Shown: positions 63,831 to 64,000 of the stretch, in pieces
Numbering within the stretch: the first letter of the stretch is position 1
Layout of the letters: each line of letters starts with the position of its first letter
Source: Cucumis sativus
Lineage: Eukaryota > Streptophyta > Magnoliopsida > Cucurbitales > Cucurbitaceae
NCBI RefSeq assembly: GCF_000004075.3
Contig: NC_026658.2
Span: 1,054,001-1,118,000, forward strand
Direction: 5' to 3'
DNA length: 64,000 bases
The notes under the pieces: generated by a model
Database searches by the model: none
What the model saw: only the letters and a program-made list of their open reading frames with translations
What the model was told of the DNA's origin: nothing
Translations under genes and position numbers: made by a program

Positions 63831-63976
63831 ACTCGCCATTTTTATTTTGCAAAGGTATTGTAGTAAAGGCTAGAGTGGAAATTTGAACCCGGACCTCTTG
63901 TCCACTCGCCATTTTTATTTTGCAAAGTTATTGTAGTAAAGGCTAGAGTGGAAATTTGAACCCGGATCTCTTGTCC
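63831..63976. repeat. 73-bp direct repeat, two copies, with B-box-like motif
   Basis: Copies at 63831-63903 and 63904-63976 differ at only a few positions. Each contains, on the minus strand, AAGAGRTCCGGGTTCAAATT, where GGGTTCAAAT matches a polymerase III B box and the common 3' half of tRNA-derived plant SINEs. The near identity indicates a recent local duplication. The array may continue beyond the window edge. Confidence 0.7.
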
Positions 63977-64000
63977 ACCGAAACATACAGGTACCAGTTG

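Overview
The window is nuclear DNA from a flowering plant, almost certainly a eudicot. It is very AT-rich and full of simple repeats. Its genes have many short exons with GT-AG introns, and the recognisable proteins are plant-specific types: a TOPLESS corepressor, a plastid-type COG0523 GTPase and a plant triphosphate tunnel enzyme. A cucurbit is my guess only; nothing here proves the family.

Layout: (1) 1-1.7 kb holds a single-exon minus-strand gene for a small SAM-domain protein. (2) 1.7-36.9 kb is a gene desert of about 35 kb. I see no convincing protein gene and no transposon protein there, only microsatellites, decayed SINE/MITE-like pieces and a few promoter-like islands. (3) 36.9-44.3 kb is a complete plus-strand TOPLESS (TPL/TPR1-type) gene, 25 coding exons, 1139 codons plus stop. 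(4) 44.3-52 kb is a broken tandem duplication. A second copy of the internal TPL WD40 exons (48.16-50.2 kb) sits directly behind a second copy of the promoter and 5' UTR of the neighbouring GTPase gene. (5) 52.0-55.7 kb is the intact plus-strand CobW/COG0523 GTPase gene with a transit-peptide-like N terminus and a His-rich linker. (6) 56.1-56.9 kb is a minus-strand TTM3-like CYTH gene. (7) 58.4-58.7 kb is a minus-strand gene for a 123-residue coiled-coil protein I do not recognise. (8) 60.1-62.6 kb is a minus-strand, six-exon calcineurin-B-like EF-hand gene. The window ends in a 73-bp direct repeat.

The genes are unrelated housekeeping or regulatory loci, and no pathway cluster is visible. 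The most notable structure is the duplication. It joins the GTPase 5' UTR, 4 bp before its ATG, to TPL exon 8 at a 4-bp microhomology (TTCT). The resulting chimera keeps every splice site from exon 9 to the start of exon 17 and an open frame of about 374 codons. It could therefore encode a TPL-like WD40 fragment without the LisH/CTLH N terminus, driven by a borrowed promoter. Exon coordinates come from reading splice sites and checking phase by hand; no alignment or expression data were available.
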